DNA of 64,000 nt, from the NCBI GenBank assembly GCA_902826615.1, contig CADEFN010000005.1, forward strand, positions 186,001 through 250,000, read 5' to 3'. Below the pieces are notes generated by a model, which saw nothing but the letters and a program-made list of their open reading frames with translations, did not search any database and had not been told where the DNA came from. Position 1 is the first letter of the stretch; every line of letters starts with the position of its first letter. The stretch is from an uncultured Gemmatimonadota bacterium (GTDB lineage: Bacteria > Gemmatimonadota > Gemmatimonadetes > Gemmatimonadales > Gemmatimonadaceae). Positions 8,831 to 16,566 of this stretch are shown piece after piece. Made by a program: the position numbers and the translations under genes.

Positions 8831-9404
8831 GAGTCTGCTCCGGGGCAAAACGCGCCAGCAACTGGCGCAGGCGTGCGCGGGCGTGAAAGAGGCGTCCTTT
8901 GCTGGTGCCCTCGGAAATCCCGAGGATCTCGCCGATTTCCACGTGGGTGTATCCCTCCAGGGTATGCATCACGAATACCTCGCGTTGCCCCGGGGAGAGT
9001 GTGTCCACGGCTTCGTTGAAGGAACGCTGAAAGTCATGATCGAGTGCGGGTTCCGCTGGAGCGGCGATGTCGTCGGGCATCTCGCCGATCCATCGGTCGC
9101 GGCGCTGGGTACTGCGGCGCGCGTTGAGCGTGAGATTGATGGCAATGCGATGGAGCCAGGTGCCGAACGCGGCATCCCCACGAAAGAGGTCAAGTCGACT
9201 GAAGGCTCGAACAAAGGCATCCTGGAGCAGATCATCGGTGAGGGCGGCGTCGCCGCAGAGTCTGAAGACGAGACGGTGGATTCGTGGCGCGTGCAGGTGG
9301 TACAGGGCGTACTCGGCCTCCCGGTCGCCGCGTCGAACGCGATCAACCAGGGCCGACTCCGAAGGGCCGGGGGCCTGCAGTGGTACAGCGGCCGCGTGCA
9401 TCAT
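8823..9404 (-). CDS. ECF-type RNA polymerase sigma factor
   Basis: Region 2 is visible as AEYALYHLHAPRIHRLVFRL and LTDDLLQDAFVRAFSRL, followed by FGTWLHRIAINL. Region 4 is LSPGQREVFVMHTLEGYTHVEIGEILGISEGTSKGRLFHARARLRQLL in outline, with the helix-turn-helix SEGTSKGRLF. The start at ATG 9404 gives 193 residues, typical for the family. An alternative TTG at 9536 has an AGAAAGG ribosome site but would add a Pro-rich low-complexity leader. It is the first gene of a four-gene operon with the anti-sigma factor and two HEAT-repeat proteins, which it probably autoregulates. Confidence 0.92.
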   Translation of the reverse strand: MMHAAAVPLQAPGPSESALVDRVRRGDREAEYALYHLHAPRIHRLVFRLCGDAALTDDLLQDAFVRAFSRLDLFRGDAAFGTWLHRIAINLTLNARRSTQRRDRWIGEMPDDIAAPAEPALDHDFQRSFNEAVDTLSPGQREVFVMHTLEGYTHVEIGEILGISEGTSKGRLFHARARLRQLLARFAPEQTHG

Positions 9405-9516
9405 GGGGTTCGCGAGGTTGGACACCGGCGGCCGCGGAGGGGTTGGGGGGGGGCGCGCGACACGACTCGCTGAACAGGACGGATGCGGCGGTGGTTTGTG
9501 TCCCGTCCACGGCTCG

Positions 9517-9545
9517 TTGACAGAAATACTTAGCAAGGCTAACCT
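9517..9545 (+). promoter_or_regulatory. Sigma-70-type promoter for the VOC/MarR pair
   Basis: A perfect -35 TTGACA (9517-9522), a 17-base spacer and a -10 TAACCT (9540-9545) lie 37 bases before the VOC start codon. It sits in the intergenic region divergent from the ECF sigma gene. Confidence 0.65.
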
Positions 9546-9581
9546 TTCTGCCGGTCGAGCCCACCCATCCTCCCCATTCCC

Positions 9582-9968
9582 ATGTCCGACCTTTCATCCG
9601 CCACGGTAGGCCAGCTCCTTATTCCTGTCGAAAATCTGGAGCGCTCCACGGCATTCTTTCGCGATCAGCTCGGAATTCCATTCCTCTTCTCGGCGCCGCC
9701 GCAGATGTCATTCTTTCAGGCGGGCGCCGTTCGGCTGCTGGTGGGCGTGCGCGAGGACGGAGCCACTTCGCTCCGCGGCTCCATGGTGTACTTCAAGGTC
9801 AGTGACATCCACGCGACCTACGAGACTCTTGCATCGCGCGGTGTGACCATGGGTGACAAGCCACACCTCGTCCATCGTGCACCGACCTACGAGCTGTGGC
9901 TGTGCGAGTTCCGCGATCCCGATGGCAATCCTTTCTGCCTCATGAGTGAGGTGCCGGTGGCGGCATGA
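9582..9968 (+). CDS. VOC (glyoxalase/bleomycin-resistance fold) family protein
   Basis: This 128-residue protein has the paired beta-alpha-beta-beta-beta modules of VOC proteins: TVGQLLIPVENLERSTAFFRDQLG at the start (first module) and FRDPDGNPFCLMSE at the end (second module). Candidate metal or substrate ligands are a Gln early on and Glu near the C-terminus, but the reaction cannot be named. It overlaps the following MarR gene by ATGA, so the regulator probably controls this gene and responds to its substrate. Confidence 0.88.
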   Translation: MSDLSSATVGQLLIPVENLERSTAFFRDQLGIPFLFSAPPQMSFFQAGAVRLLVGVREDGATSLRGSMVYFKVSDIHATYETLASRGVTMGDKPHLVHRAPTYELWLCEFRDPDGNPFCLMSEVPVAA

Positions 9969-10420
9969 GTGCTCGCCGGGAGCTGCACGACGTGGCGGAC
10001 AGGCTCCACTCGATTGCGATCCATCTGTTGCGCCGACTCCGGAAGGTCGATGAGTCGAGCGGATTGAGCGGCCCCCGCCTCTCAGCCATGTCGGTCGTGG
10101 TGTTTGGCGGGCCGCTGACCATCACGGCCCTGGCGGCCGCCGAACAGGTCAAGACGCCTACCATGACGCGGCTGGTGCAGGCGCTGGAGCGCGAGGGCTA
10201 CCTCCGGCGCCACTCGGACCCGCTCGACGCGCGGGTGAGCCGTGTGGAGGCGACGCCAAAGGGGCACAAGGTGCTCATGGATGGGCGGGCGAGGCGCGTC
10301 AAGATGCTCGCCGGTCTCCTGGAGGAGCTCTCACCCTCTGAAGCGAAGGTTGTTCGCGAGTCGGTGACCCTGCTGGAGTCGATTGTGGCGGGACGGCGGA
10401 CGGTCGCGCCATTGGAGTGA
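9965..10420 (+). CDS. MarR-family transcriptional regulator
   Basis: This 151-residue protein has the winged helix of MarR regulators: LTITALAAAEQVKTPTMTRL (recognition helix), then LEREGYLRRHSDPLDARVSRVEATPKGHKVL, the family's wing with the conserved D-x-R. It would bind DNA as a dimer through its terminal helices. It is translationally coupled to the upstream VOC gene, and the pair probably forms an autoregulated detoxification unit. Confidence 0.9.
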   Translation: MSARRELHDVADRLHSIAIHLLRRLRKVDESSGLSGPRLSAMSVVVFGGPLTITALAAAEQVKTPTMTRLVQALEREGYLRRHSDPLDARVSRVEATPKGHKVLMDGRARRVKMLAGLLEELSPSEAKVVRESVTLLESIVAGRRTVAPLE

Positions 10421-10454
10421 TTTCCGGGGGGGTGGGGGAAGTCCGCGGTGTTTA

Positions 10455-10486
10455 TTGACAGGGTTCCGCCTGAAGGCTTGTTTAGC
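10455..10486 (+). promoter_or_regulatory. Possible promoter of the succinate dehydrogenase operon
   Basis: A perfect TTGACA (10455-10460) is followed 17-18 bases later by an AT-rich stretch TTGTTTAGC, a poor match to a -10. It lies about 60 bases before the sdhC ribosome site, and the only other candidate in this gap was not better. Confidence 0.4.
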
Positions 10487-10539
10487 CGCGCTCGCAGGTT
10501 GGGAATTGAAGGTGAGGCGAACCCTTGGTGAGGAGCTCG

Positions 10540-11340
10540 ATGCAGCGTTCGTTACCTGTACTGCCCCAGCGCCGATTTGGTGAGACGCTGCGGCAAGACG
10601 CCTGGTGGGTGCCAAACGTTTTTATTGTCGCGATCCTGACGAGTTTTCTTGCGTACGCGACGTGGGCGGCCTTTCAGAATGCGCACTACACCAGCGGTCC
10701 TTATCTCTCGCCTTTTTACTCACCCGAGATCTGGGGTGATTCGCCCCACGCCTGGTTTGGTCCCAAGCCTGGCTGGTGGCCGGGATGGCTCCCCTTTTCG
10801 CCGGCACTCCTGATCCTCCCTGTCCCGGCGCTGTTTCGCTTTACCTGCTACTACTACCGGGGCTCATACTACAAGGCGTTCTGGGCCGATCCGCCGGGAT
10901 GTGCGGTGGGTGAACCACGCAAGGGATATCTCGGCGAGCGGTACTTCCCGCTTGTGCTGCAGAATGTGCATCGCTACGGCCTGCTGCTCGCGTTCATTTT
11001 CCTCGTCTTCCTCTGGCAGGACGCCTTCAAGGCGTTCTGGTTCGACAACGGCACTGGCAGCAAGTCGTTTGGTGTTGGCGTCGGCAGTCTCGTGCTGCTG
11101 CTGAATGTCTGCCTGCTCTCCGGCTACACCATCGGCTGTCACTCCATGCGGCACATCGTGGGTGGGTTGCGCAACACACTCTCGCGGTCGCCGGTTCGCA
11201 AGGTGCTCTATGATTGCTCGAGTGTCTGCAATCGCGGGCATATGCGGTGGGCCTGGTGCTCCCTCTTCTCCGTGGCACTCACAGACGTGTATGTGCGACT
11301 CTGCTCCATGGGTATCATCACCGACATGAGGTTCTTCTAG
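10540..11340 (+). CDS. sdhC: Succinate dehydrogenase membrane subunit
   Basis: This 266-residue protein has about five membrane segments (near VPNVFIVAILTSFLAYATW, PFSPALLILPVPALFRF, YGLLLAFIFLVFLW, VLLLNVCLLSGYTIGC and LFSVALTDVYVRL). ATG 10540 is preceded by AGGAG at proper spacing. Histidines in membrane segments (for example NVHRYG and GCHSMRHIVGG) are candidate haem ligands. It ends one base before sdhA, so it should anchor the complex and carry quinone and haem. It is larger than classical SdhC and resembles the long single-chain anchors of some Gram-positive and Gemmatimonadota enzymes. The identity comes mainly from context. Confidence 0.78.
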   Translation: MQRSLPVLPQRRFGETLRQDAWWVPNVFIVAILTSFLAYATWAAFQNAHYTSGPYLSPFYSPEIWGDSPHAWFGPKPGWWPGWLPFSPALLILPVPALFRFTCYYYRGSYYKAFWADPPGCAVGEPRKGYLGERYFPLVLQNVHRYGLLLAFIFLVFLWQDAFKAFWFDNGTGSKSFGVGVGSLVLLLNVCLLSGYTIGCHSMRHIVGGLRNTLSRSPVRKVLYDCSSVCNRGHMRWAWCSLFSVALTDVYVRLCSMGIITDMRFF

Positions 11341-11341
11341 C

Positions 11342-13159
11342 ATGTCCATGGTCGAACGGGTTTCGCATGACGTGCTGGTGATTGGCGCCGGTGGTGCCGG
11401 CCTGCGCGCCGCAATTGCGGCAGCGGCGACTGGCGCACGGGTGGGACTGGTCTGCAAGTCCCTGCTTGGCAAGGCACACACGGTGATGGCCGAGGGCGGG
11501 ATGGCCGCGGCGATGGGTCATGTGGACGACCGGGACAACTGGCGTGTGCATTTCGCCGACACGATGCGCGGCGGGCAGTACATGAACAACTGGCGCATGG
11601 CCGAGCTGCATGCGAAAGAGGCACCGGATCGCGTGCGGGAGCTCGAAGCCTGGGGTGCGGTGTTCGATCGCACCGCCGATGGCCGTATCCTGCAACGAAA
11701 CTTTGGTGGCCACCGGTATCCGCGTCTCGCGCACGTGGGCGACCGCACCGGGCTGGAGATGATCCGGACCCTTCAGGATCACGCAATCCATCAGGGCATC
11801 GACGTCCACATGGAAGTGACGGTGGTGCGGCTGCTGATGGACGGCGGTCGTGTGGCAGGTGTGCTGGCCTACGACCGCGAACGTGGCCGTTTCAAGGTGT
11901 TCAGCTGTGGCGCTGTTGTGCTGGCCACGGGCGGTGTTGGCCGGGCCTTCAAGATTACCAGCAACAGCTGGGAGTACACGGCCGATGGGCAGGCGCTTGC
12001 GTACGAGGCCGGGGCCGAGCTGATGGACATGGAATTCGTGCAGTTCCATCCCACGGGAATGGTGTGGCCTCCGAGTGTGAAGGGCATTCTGGTCACCGAG
12101 GGGGTTCGCGGTGAAGGGGGGGTGCTCCGCAACAGTCAGGGCAAGCGCTTCATGTTCGACGACATTCCGGAGAATTACCGGAACCAGACGGCGGACAGCG
12201 AAGAGGAAGGATGGCGCTACACGCAGGGTGACAAGTCGGCGCGTCGCCCACCCGAGTTGCTCACGCGTGATCACGTGGCGCGCTGTATTCAGCGTGAGGT
12301 GCGCGAGGGGCGAGGGAGCCCGCACGGCGGGGTCTACCTTGACATTGCCTGGATCAAGGAGCGCATCCCCAAGGCGCAGGACCATATCAAGAAGAAGCTG
12401 CCGTCGATGTACCACCAGTTCATGCAGCTGGCCAACATCGACATCACGACCACACCCATGGAAGTCGGCCCAACGACGCACTACATCATGGGTGGTATCC
12501 GCGTGGATGGCGATTCGCAGATGTCCACCGTGCCCGGCCTCTTTGCGGCCGGTGAGTGTGCGGCAGGATTGCACGGGGCTAACCGGCTGGGCGGCAACTC
12601 CCTCAGCGACCTGCTGGTGTTCGGCAAACGCGCCGGCGAGTATGCCGCGCGTTTCGCCGCAGAGCATCCCGGCGCCACCGTGTCAAACAGTGAAGTGGAC
12701 GGAGCAGTGGCGGCTGCCCTCAGCCCATTTGAACGCGCGGGTTCCGCCGAGCAACCGTACCGCATTCAGCACGAGTTACAGGATCTGATGCAGGACCTGG
12801 TGGGTATCGTGCGCAAGGAAGAGGAGATGCGCCGAGCCCTCGATGCGCTGCAGGGGCTCAAGGCGCGGGCTCGCGACGTTGGTGTGGCGGGCAACCGGGA
12901 ATACAACCCCGGTTGGCATACGGCACTCGACCTCGCCAACCTGCTCACCATCTCGGAGGCTATTGCCCTCGCCGCCGTGGAGCGGAAGGAAAGTCGTGGC
13001 GGTCACTTCCGCGACGACTACCCGGACAAGGACTCCAACTACGCAAAGTTCAACATCGTGATGCGCAAGGGATCGGGGGGCGAGATGGAGCTGGAGCGCC
13101 GGCCGATTCCTCCGCTCCCGCAGGAGCTGGCGGGGATCATCGAGGAGCAGAAGAGCTGA
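11342..13159 (+). CDS. sdhA: Succinate dehydrogenase/fumarate reductase flavoprotein subunit
   Basis: This 605-residue protein starts with a Rossmann FAD motif (VLVIGAGGAGLRAAIAAA), followed by the KAHTVMAEGGMAAAMG segment that in this family carries the covalent FAD histidine (HTV). Substrate-site sequences include GGHRYPRLAHVGDRTG and the FHPTGM and GANRLGGNSLSDLLVFG regions. The C-terminal domain ends with RESRGGHFRDDYP-type sequence. It catalyses succinate oxidation in the TCA cycle (or the reverse) on the cytoplasmic face. It lies between the membrane anchor and, 85 bases later, the iron-sulfur subunit. Confidence 0.96.
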   Translation: MSMVERVSHDVLVIGAGGAGLRAAIAAAATGARVGLVCKSLLGKAHTVMAEGGMAAAMGHVDDRDNWRVHFADTMRGGQYMNNWRMAELHAKEAPDRVRELEAWGAVFDRTADGRILQRNFGGHRYPRLAHVGDRTGLEMIRTLQDHAIHQGIDVHMEVTVVRLLMDGGRVAGVLAYDRERGRFKVFSCGAVVLATGGVGRAFKITSNSWEYTADGQALAYEAGAELMDMEFVQFHPTGMVWPPSVKGILVTEGVRGEGGVLRNSQGKRFMFDDIPENYRNQTADSEEEGWRYTQGDKSARRPPELLTRDHVARCIQREVREGRGSPHGGVYLDIAWIKERIPKAQDHIKKKLPSMYHQFMQLANIDITTTPMEVGPTTHYIMGGIRVDGDSQMSTVPGLFAAGECAAGLHGANRLGGNSLSDLLVFGKRAGEYAARFAAEHPGATVSNSEVDGAVAAALSPFERAGSAEQPYRIQHELQDLMQDLVGIVRKEEEMRRALDALQGLKARARDVGVAGNREYNPGWHTALDLANLLTISEAIALAAVERKESRGGHFRDDYPDKDSNYAKFNIVMRKGSGGEMELERRPIPPLPQELAGIIEEQKS

Positions 13160-13179
13160 CGGCAGAAGGCAGATGGCAG
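13158..13179 (+). repeat. Copy 1 of a GGCAGA-type dispersed repeat
   Basis: Two imperfect tandem units of the type GGCAGA(A/T) sit at the end of sdhA. The first 19 bases match the reverse complement of 41432-41450 at 18 positions. The intergenic stretch to 13244 holds nothing else recognised. Confidence 0.55.
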
Positions 13180-13244
13180 GTTGGGAGACCAGGACGGTGC
13201 GCGAGGACGGGGCGCACCAATGTTGACTCACGCAAGCCAATTCA

Positions 13245-13997
13245 ATGACCGCAACGACGTTCCGGATCTGGCGAGGTGAAAAGGGCAATGGCGCCTTTGC
13301 CGACTACACGGCTGACATCACCGAAGGGATGGTGGTGCTCGACGCCATGCATCAGATCCAGGCAGACAACGCCAACGATCTCGCCATCCGCTGGAACTGC
13401 AAGGCGGGGAAGTGTGGCTCGTGCTCGGCGGAGATCAACGGCATGCCAAAGCTCATGTGCATGACGCGGATGGACGAACTGCCGACCGACAAACCGATCA
13501 CCGTCGAGCCGATGCGGGCCTTCCCGCACATTCGCGACCTGGTGACCGATGTGTCGTGGAACTTCGAGGTCAAGAAGCGGATCAAGAAGTTCACCCCTCG
13601 CCCTCCTGACGCCCCGGATGGCACCTGGCGGATGGTGCAGGAAGACGTGGATCGGGTGCAGGAGTTCCGGAAGTGCATCGAGTGTTTCCTCTGTCAGGAT
13701 GTGTGCCACGTACTCCGTGATCACCACAAACACGATGAGTTCATCGGGCCGCGGTACTTTGTGTATTCGGCAGCCCTCGAAATGCATCCGCTCGATACCG
13801 CTGATCGCCTGAAGGATCTCAAGGAGGATCAGGCGATTGGGTACTGCAACATCACCAAGTGCTGCACCAAGGTGTGTCCCGAGCACATCACCATCACCGA
13901 CAACGCCATCATTCCCCTCAAGGAACGGGTGGTGGACGAGTTCTACGATCCGCTGATGAAGCTGGTGCGGTTGGTGCGGGGCAAACCCAGGAGTTGA
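13245..13997 (+). CDS. sdhB: Succinate dehydrogenase/fumarate reductase iron-sulfur subunit
   Basis: This 250-residue protein has the plant-type [2Fe-2S] ligands C-x4-C-x2-C-x11-C in NCKAGKCGSCSAEI...MC and the two C-terminal cluster motifs CIECFLCQDVC and CNITKCCTKVCP, which hold the [4Fe-4S] and [3Fe-4S] centres. It passes electrons from the SdhA flavin to the quinone site in the membrane subunit. It is the last catalytic gene of the operon; a TPR-like gene follows after 4 bases. Confidence 0.96.
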   Translation: MTATTFRIWRGEKGNGAFADYTADITEGMVVLDAMHQIQADNANDLAIRWNCKAGKCGSCSAEINGMPKLMCMTRMDELPTDKPITVEPMRAFPHIRDLVTDVSWNFEVKKRIKKFTPRPPDAPDGTWRMVQEDVDRVQEFRKCIECFLCQDVCHVLRDHHKHDEFIGPRYFVYSAALEMHPLDTADRLKDLKEDQAIGYCNITKCCTKVCPEHITITDNAIIPLKERVVDEFYDPLMKLVRLVRGKPRS

Positions 13998-14001
13998 TAT
14001 C

Positions 14002-14499
14002 ATGGAGATCAAGCCGATCACGAGTGCGGGACTGGCCGCTGCCCTGCAGAAGGCGCATCGCTACCGGGTGCTCAACGACTCGATTGCGGCAGAGAGCATC
14101 TGCCTCGACGTGCTCGCGATCGAGCCGGGGAATGTGGAGGCGATTGTCATGCACGTGCTGGCAATCACGGACCAGTTTCCCGCCGGGCGCACGGCCGACC
14201 TGCGACGGGCGGAGGAGGGGGTGCATGATCTCACCGATGCCTACCGCAACGCGTACTACCACGGGGTGATCTGCGAACGGTGGGCGAAGGGCCTCATTCA
14301 GCGTGGGGCGCCGCGTGCTGGCGAGGTTGCCCACACGTGGATCACCAAAGCGTTAGGCTGGTACGAAAAGGCCGAGGGCATGCGCCCCGCAGGGAACGAC
14401 GAAGCCATCCTCCGATGGAACACCTGTGTGCGTATGCTGCAGAACGACCCGCACCTGCACGCCCCCGACGTCGAGCCGTACGAGCCGTCATTCGACTAG
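14002..14499 (+). CDS. TPR-like protein of unknown function, co-transcribed with sdh
   Basis: This 165-residue soluble protein has no signal or membrane segment. It has a helical TPR-like start (ALQKAHRYRVLNDSIAAESICLDVLAIEPGNVEAIVMHVLAI) and a second pair of helices around EVAHTWITKALGWYEKAEG. It begins 4 bases after sdhB, so it is almost certainly in the same operon. A role in Sdh assembly is an inference from position only. No catalytic residues were identified. Confidence 0.7.
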   Translation: MEIKPITSAGLAAALQKAHRYRVLNDSIAAESICLDVLAIEPGNVEAIVMHVLAITDQFPAGRTADLRRAEEGVHDLTDAYRNAYYHGVICERWAKGLIQRGAPRAGEVAHTWITKALGWYEKAEGMRPAGNDEAILRWNTCVRMLQNDPHLHAPDVEPYEPSFD

Positions 14500-14523
14500 G
14501 CTCGCGTCGCCGAGCGCACGGCG

Positions 14524-14551
14524 CCGGTGAGCGCGGGTTGATCGTCACCGG
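14524..14551. terminator. Inverted repeat between convergent genes, possible terminator
   Basis: CCGGTGA (14524-14530) pairs perfectly with TCACCGG (14545-14551) around a 14-base loop, between the TPR-like gene and the convergent GMC gene. There is no T tract in either direction. Confidence 0.3.
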
Positions 14552-14575
14552 GCCGAAGTGCGCACCCAGCCCGGA

Positions 14576-16126
14576 CTACATCGTGGCACTGAGGTGATTC
14601 GCCAGGCGCAGCGCGAGCGCCACGATGCTCAGGGTGGGGTTCGCCGCCCCGCCGGCCGGAAAGACGCCGGCACCCGCCAGCCAAAGGTTGGCCATGCCAT
14701 GTACTCGACAGTCAGCGTCAACCACACCCTTGCGAGGATCCGCGTGCATCCGCGTGCCCCCCATGTCGTGCCAGCCGCCACTGACACGCTCGGGCCACGC
14801 GGGTGCGTCGGCGGCAAGCCAATCCACCAGCTGCAGTCGAGCCACGCCCGCAGCGCCGAGCGCGCGACCCAGGGCACGCGTCCCCTCGCGCATGCTGTGC
14901 AGGTCCAGCGCAGTCAGCTGCCAGTCCAGCCGTGCACGCGGCACACCCCACGCGTCGCGGTCGTTGCTGAGCGTAACGCGTGATGCGGCGTTCGGCGCCT
15001 GCTCCTGCCTGGTCATCACCGTAAAGAACGGGCTGCGTCGCACCGTGTTCACGTCATGTGCCCGACGCTCCGCCAGCGCCGCGGCGCGGAGTTCCGACGT
15101 CATCCCACTGCGCGTATCCTGCCGGTACGCCTCCAGAACATCCGGAGGCTCCCGGTCGAAGGTGGAAACCAGGGCACTCCCCGCCGTTGCCGGGTCAAGC
15201 GAGAACGACGCGTTGAGCAGACCGTACCGTCGCTGCACCTCGACCGGGAGCTGCAGCTCCACCCGCTCGCGGGTGACTCCCCAATCGTAGGCGTATCGCT
15301 GCATATCCTGCGGGCGCATCAGCGCCAGTGTGCCGACAGGCATCTCCAGGTGCTCCATGAAGCCACGCCCCACCTGGTCGAATGCATTGCCTACACCGGC
15401 CGGCAGATGATCGTTGGAGCTGAGCAGGAGACGGACGTTCTGCAGGGTGGAGCAGGCCAGAACAAAGTGCTGCGCCCGGATGCGCACGGTGTGTCCCCCG
15501 GGTTGCCGAACCACGAGATGGTCGAGCGCAGTACCATCGGCGGTGGTGCGCAGGGACACAACGGGTGCGTGCGTCAGAAGCTGGATGTGGTGATGGCGCA
15601 CCACGTCGTTGCGATACCGACTCCCAAAACGTGTTGGCGGCGAGAATCGCCAGAGTTTGTGCCCTAAGGCGTCGGACGAGACGGGGAGCAGCGGAGCGTT
15701 GGTCTCTTCGGCGTCCGATGGAGCCCACCCCCCCGGTTGCAGTTCGAGGAGGGTGGCGGCTTCGGTGTACCAGGGTTCGAGGGTCTCCGGCGCGAAGGGC
15801 CATCCACTCCCGGGCACCCACGAGCGCGAGGAGAAGTCCACGGGGTCGAGTGGGGCGCAAAAGCCTCCCCAGTGTCCCGTGGTTCCACCGAAGTAGTGCA
15901 GGCGGGTGGCTTCCAGGGAATAGTAGGGTCGCCCGACAACCTCGCCCCGATATCGATCCTGGAGTGCGGGGTCGAGGTCAAAGCCGCCTCCCTCGAGCAG
16001 CATGACATCACGCCCGCGAGAGGCACTTGCCAGGGCCAGTGGAATGCCCGCGGCGCCAGCACCAACGATGCACAGCGACGTTGACACGGTCGCCTGGTCA
16101 TCCAGGCGGCGAGCGTCACGGTGCAC
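14576..16126 (-). CDS. GMC-family FAD-dependent oxidoreductase
   Basis: This 516-residue protein has the FAD-binding motif SLCIVGAGAAGIPLALASA at the N-terminus and LHYFGGTTGHWGGFC, a GMC signature region. The C-terminal GMC_oxred_C domain carries GGWHDMGGTRMHADP and the final GANPTLSIVALALRLANHL-like flavin contact. It probably oxidises a sugar or alcohol; the substrate is not evident. Translation appears to start at GTG 16126 inside the upstream small gene (11-base overlap), so the two are likely one complex. No signal peptide of its own is seen, so export could be by hitch-hiking on the partner. Confidence 0.88.
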   Translation of the reverse strand: MHRDARRLDDQATVSTSLCIVGAGAAGIPLALASASRGRDVMLLEGGGFDLDPALQDRYRGEVVGRPYYSLEATRLHYFGGTTGHWGGFCAPLDPVDFSSRSWVPGSGWPFAPETLEPWYTEAATLLELQPGGWAPSDAEETNAPLLPVSSDALGHKLWRFSPPTRFGSRYRNDVVRHHHIQLLTHAPVVSLRTTADGTALDHLVVRQPGGHTVRIRAQHFVLACSTLQNVRLLLSSNDHLPAGVGNAFDQVGRGFMEHLEMPVGTLALMRPQDMQRYAYDWGVTRERVELQLPVEVQRRYGLLNASFSLDPATAGSALVSTFDREPPDVLEAYRQDTRSGMTSELRAAALAERRAHDVNTVRRSPFFTVMTRQEQAPNAASRVTLSNDRDAWGVPRARLDWQLTALDLHSMREGTRALGRALGAAGVARLQLVDWLAADAPAWPERVSGGWHDMGGTRMHADPRKGVVDADCRVHGMANLWLAGAGVFPAGGAANPTLSIVALALRLANHLSATM

Positions 16127-16481
16127 CAGCAGCCCCGTGCAATGCGACCAGGGCGCATTGGAGGAGTTCGGTCTCTGACAACATCCACCCGTCGATCAGG
16201 TGCACGCGCCCCCGCCCGAAATCGGCGGCGACCTGCTGCGTCACATCGGGTCCGTTGCTCCGGAGTCGCGACACGAGGCGACGGCGTGACTGTGGGCTGC
16301 GGCTGAGCCAGGAGCGTCCGAAGGCAACGACCTGTTCTCGGCCAAAGGTACGAAGCAGGTCATGCGGCTGCCACTCCGCGGTGGACTCGGGGAGTGGTGC
16401 GCACGATCCCTGTACCACGAGGGTCGCGAGCTGAATGAGCAGGGCGCGGCGGGTGAGCGCCAATGTGGCACGATCACGCAT
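16116..16481 (-). CDS. Small exported partner of the GMC oxidoreductase (gluconate dehydrogenase subunit 3-like)
   Basis: This protein of about 121 residues has a twin-arginine-like N-terminus (TRRALLIQLATLVVQGSC) and an ending (VHLIDGWMLSETELLQCALVAL) typical of the small subunits or chaperones that accompany membrane GMC or gluconate 2-dehydrogenases. Its stop overlaps the GMC start. ATG 16481 was chosen because it gives a clean signal; ATG 16502 upstream is possible. The family assignment is by pattern and context. Confidence 0.6.
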   Translation of the reverse strand: MRDRATLALTRRALLIQLATLVVQGSCAPLPESTAEWQPHDLLRTFGREQVVAFGRSWLSRSPQSRRRLVSRLRSNGPDVTQQVAADFGRGRVHLIDGWMLSETELLQCALVALHGAAGAP

Positions 16482-16566
16482 CCTCTGCAGTATCGGCCCC
16501 ATCCGTGGCGGCTGCACCGATTTATCCGTCCCGCGCAAGACGAGAAGCCTATAGATCCGCCGCCCA

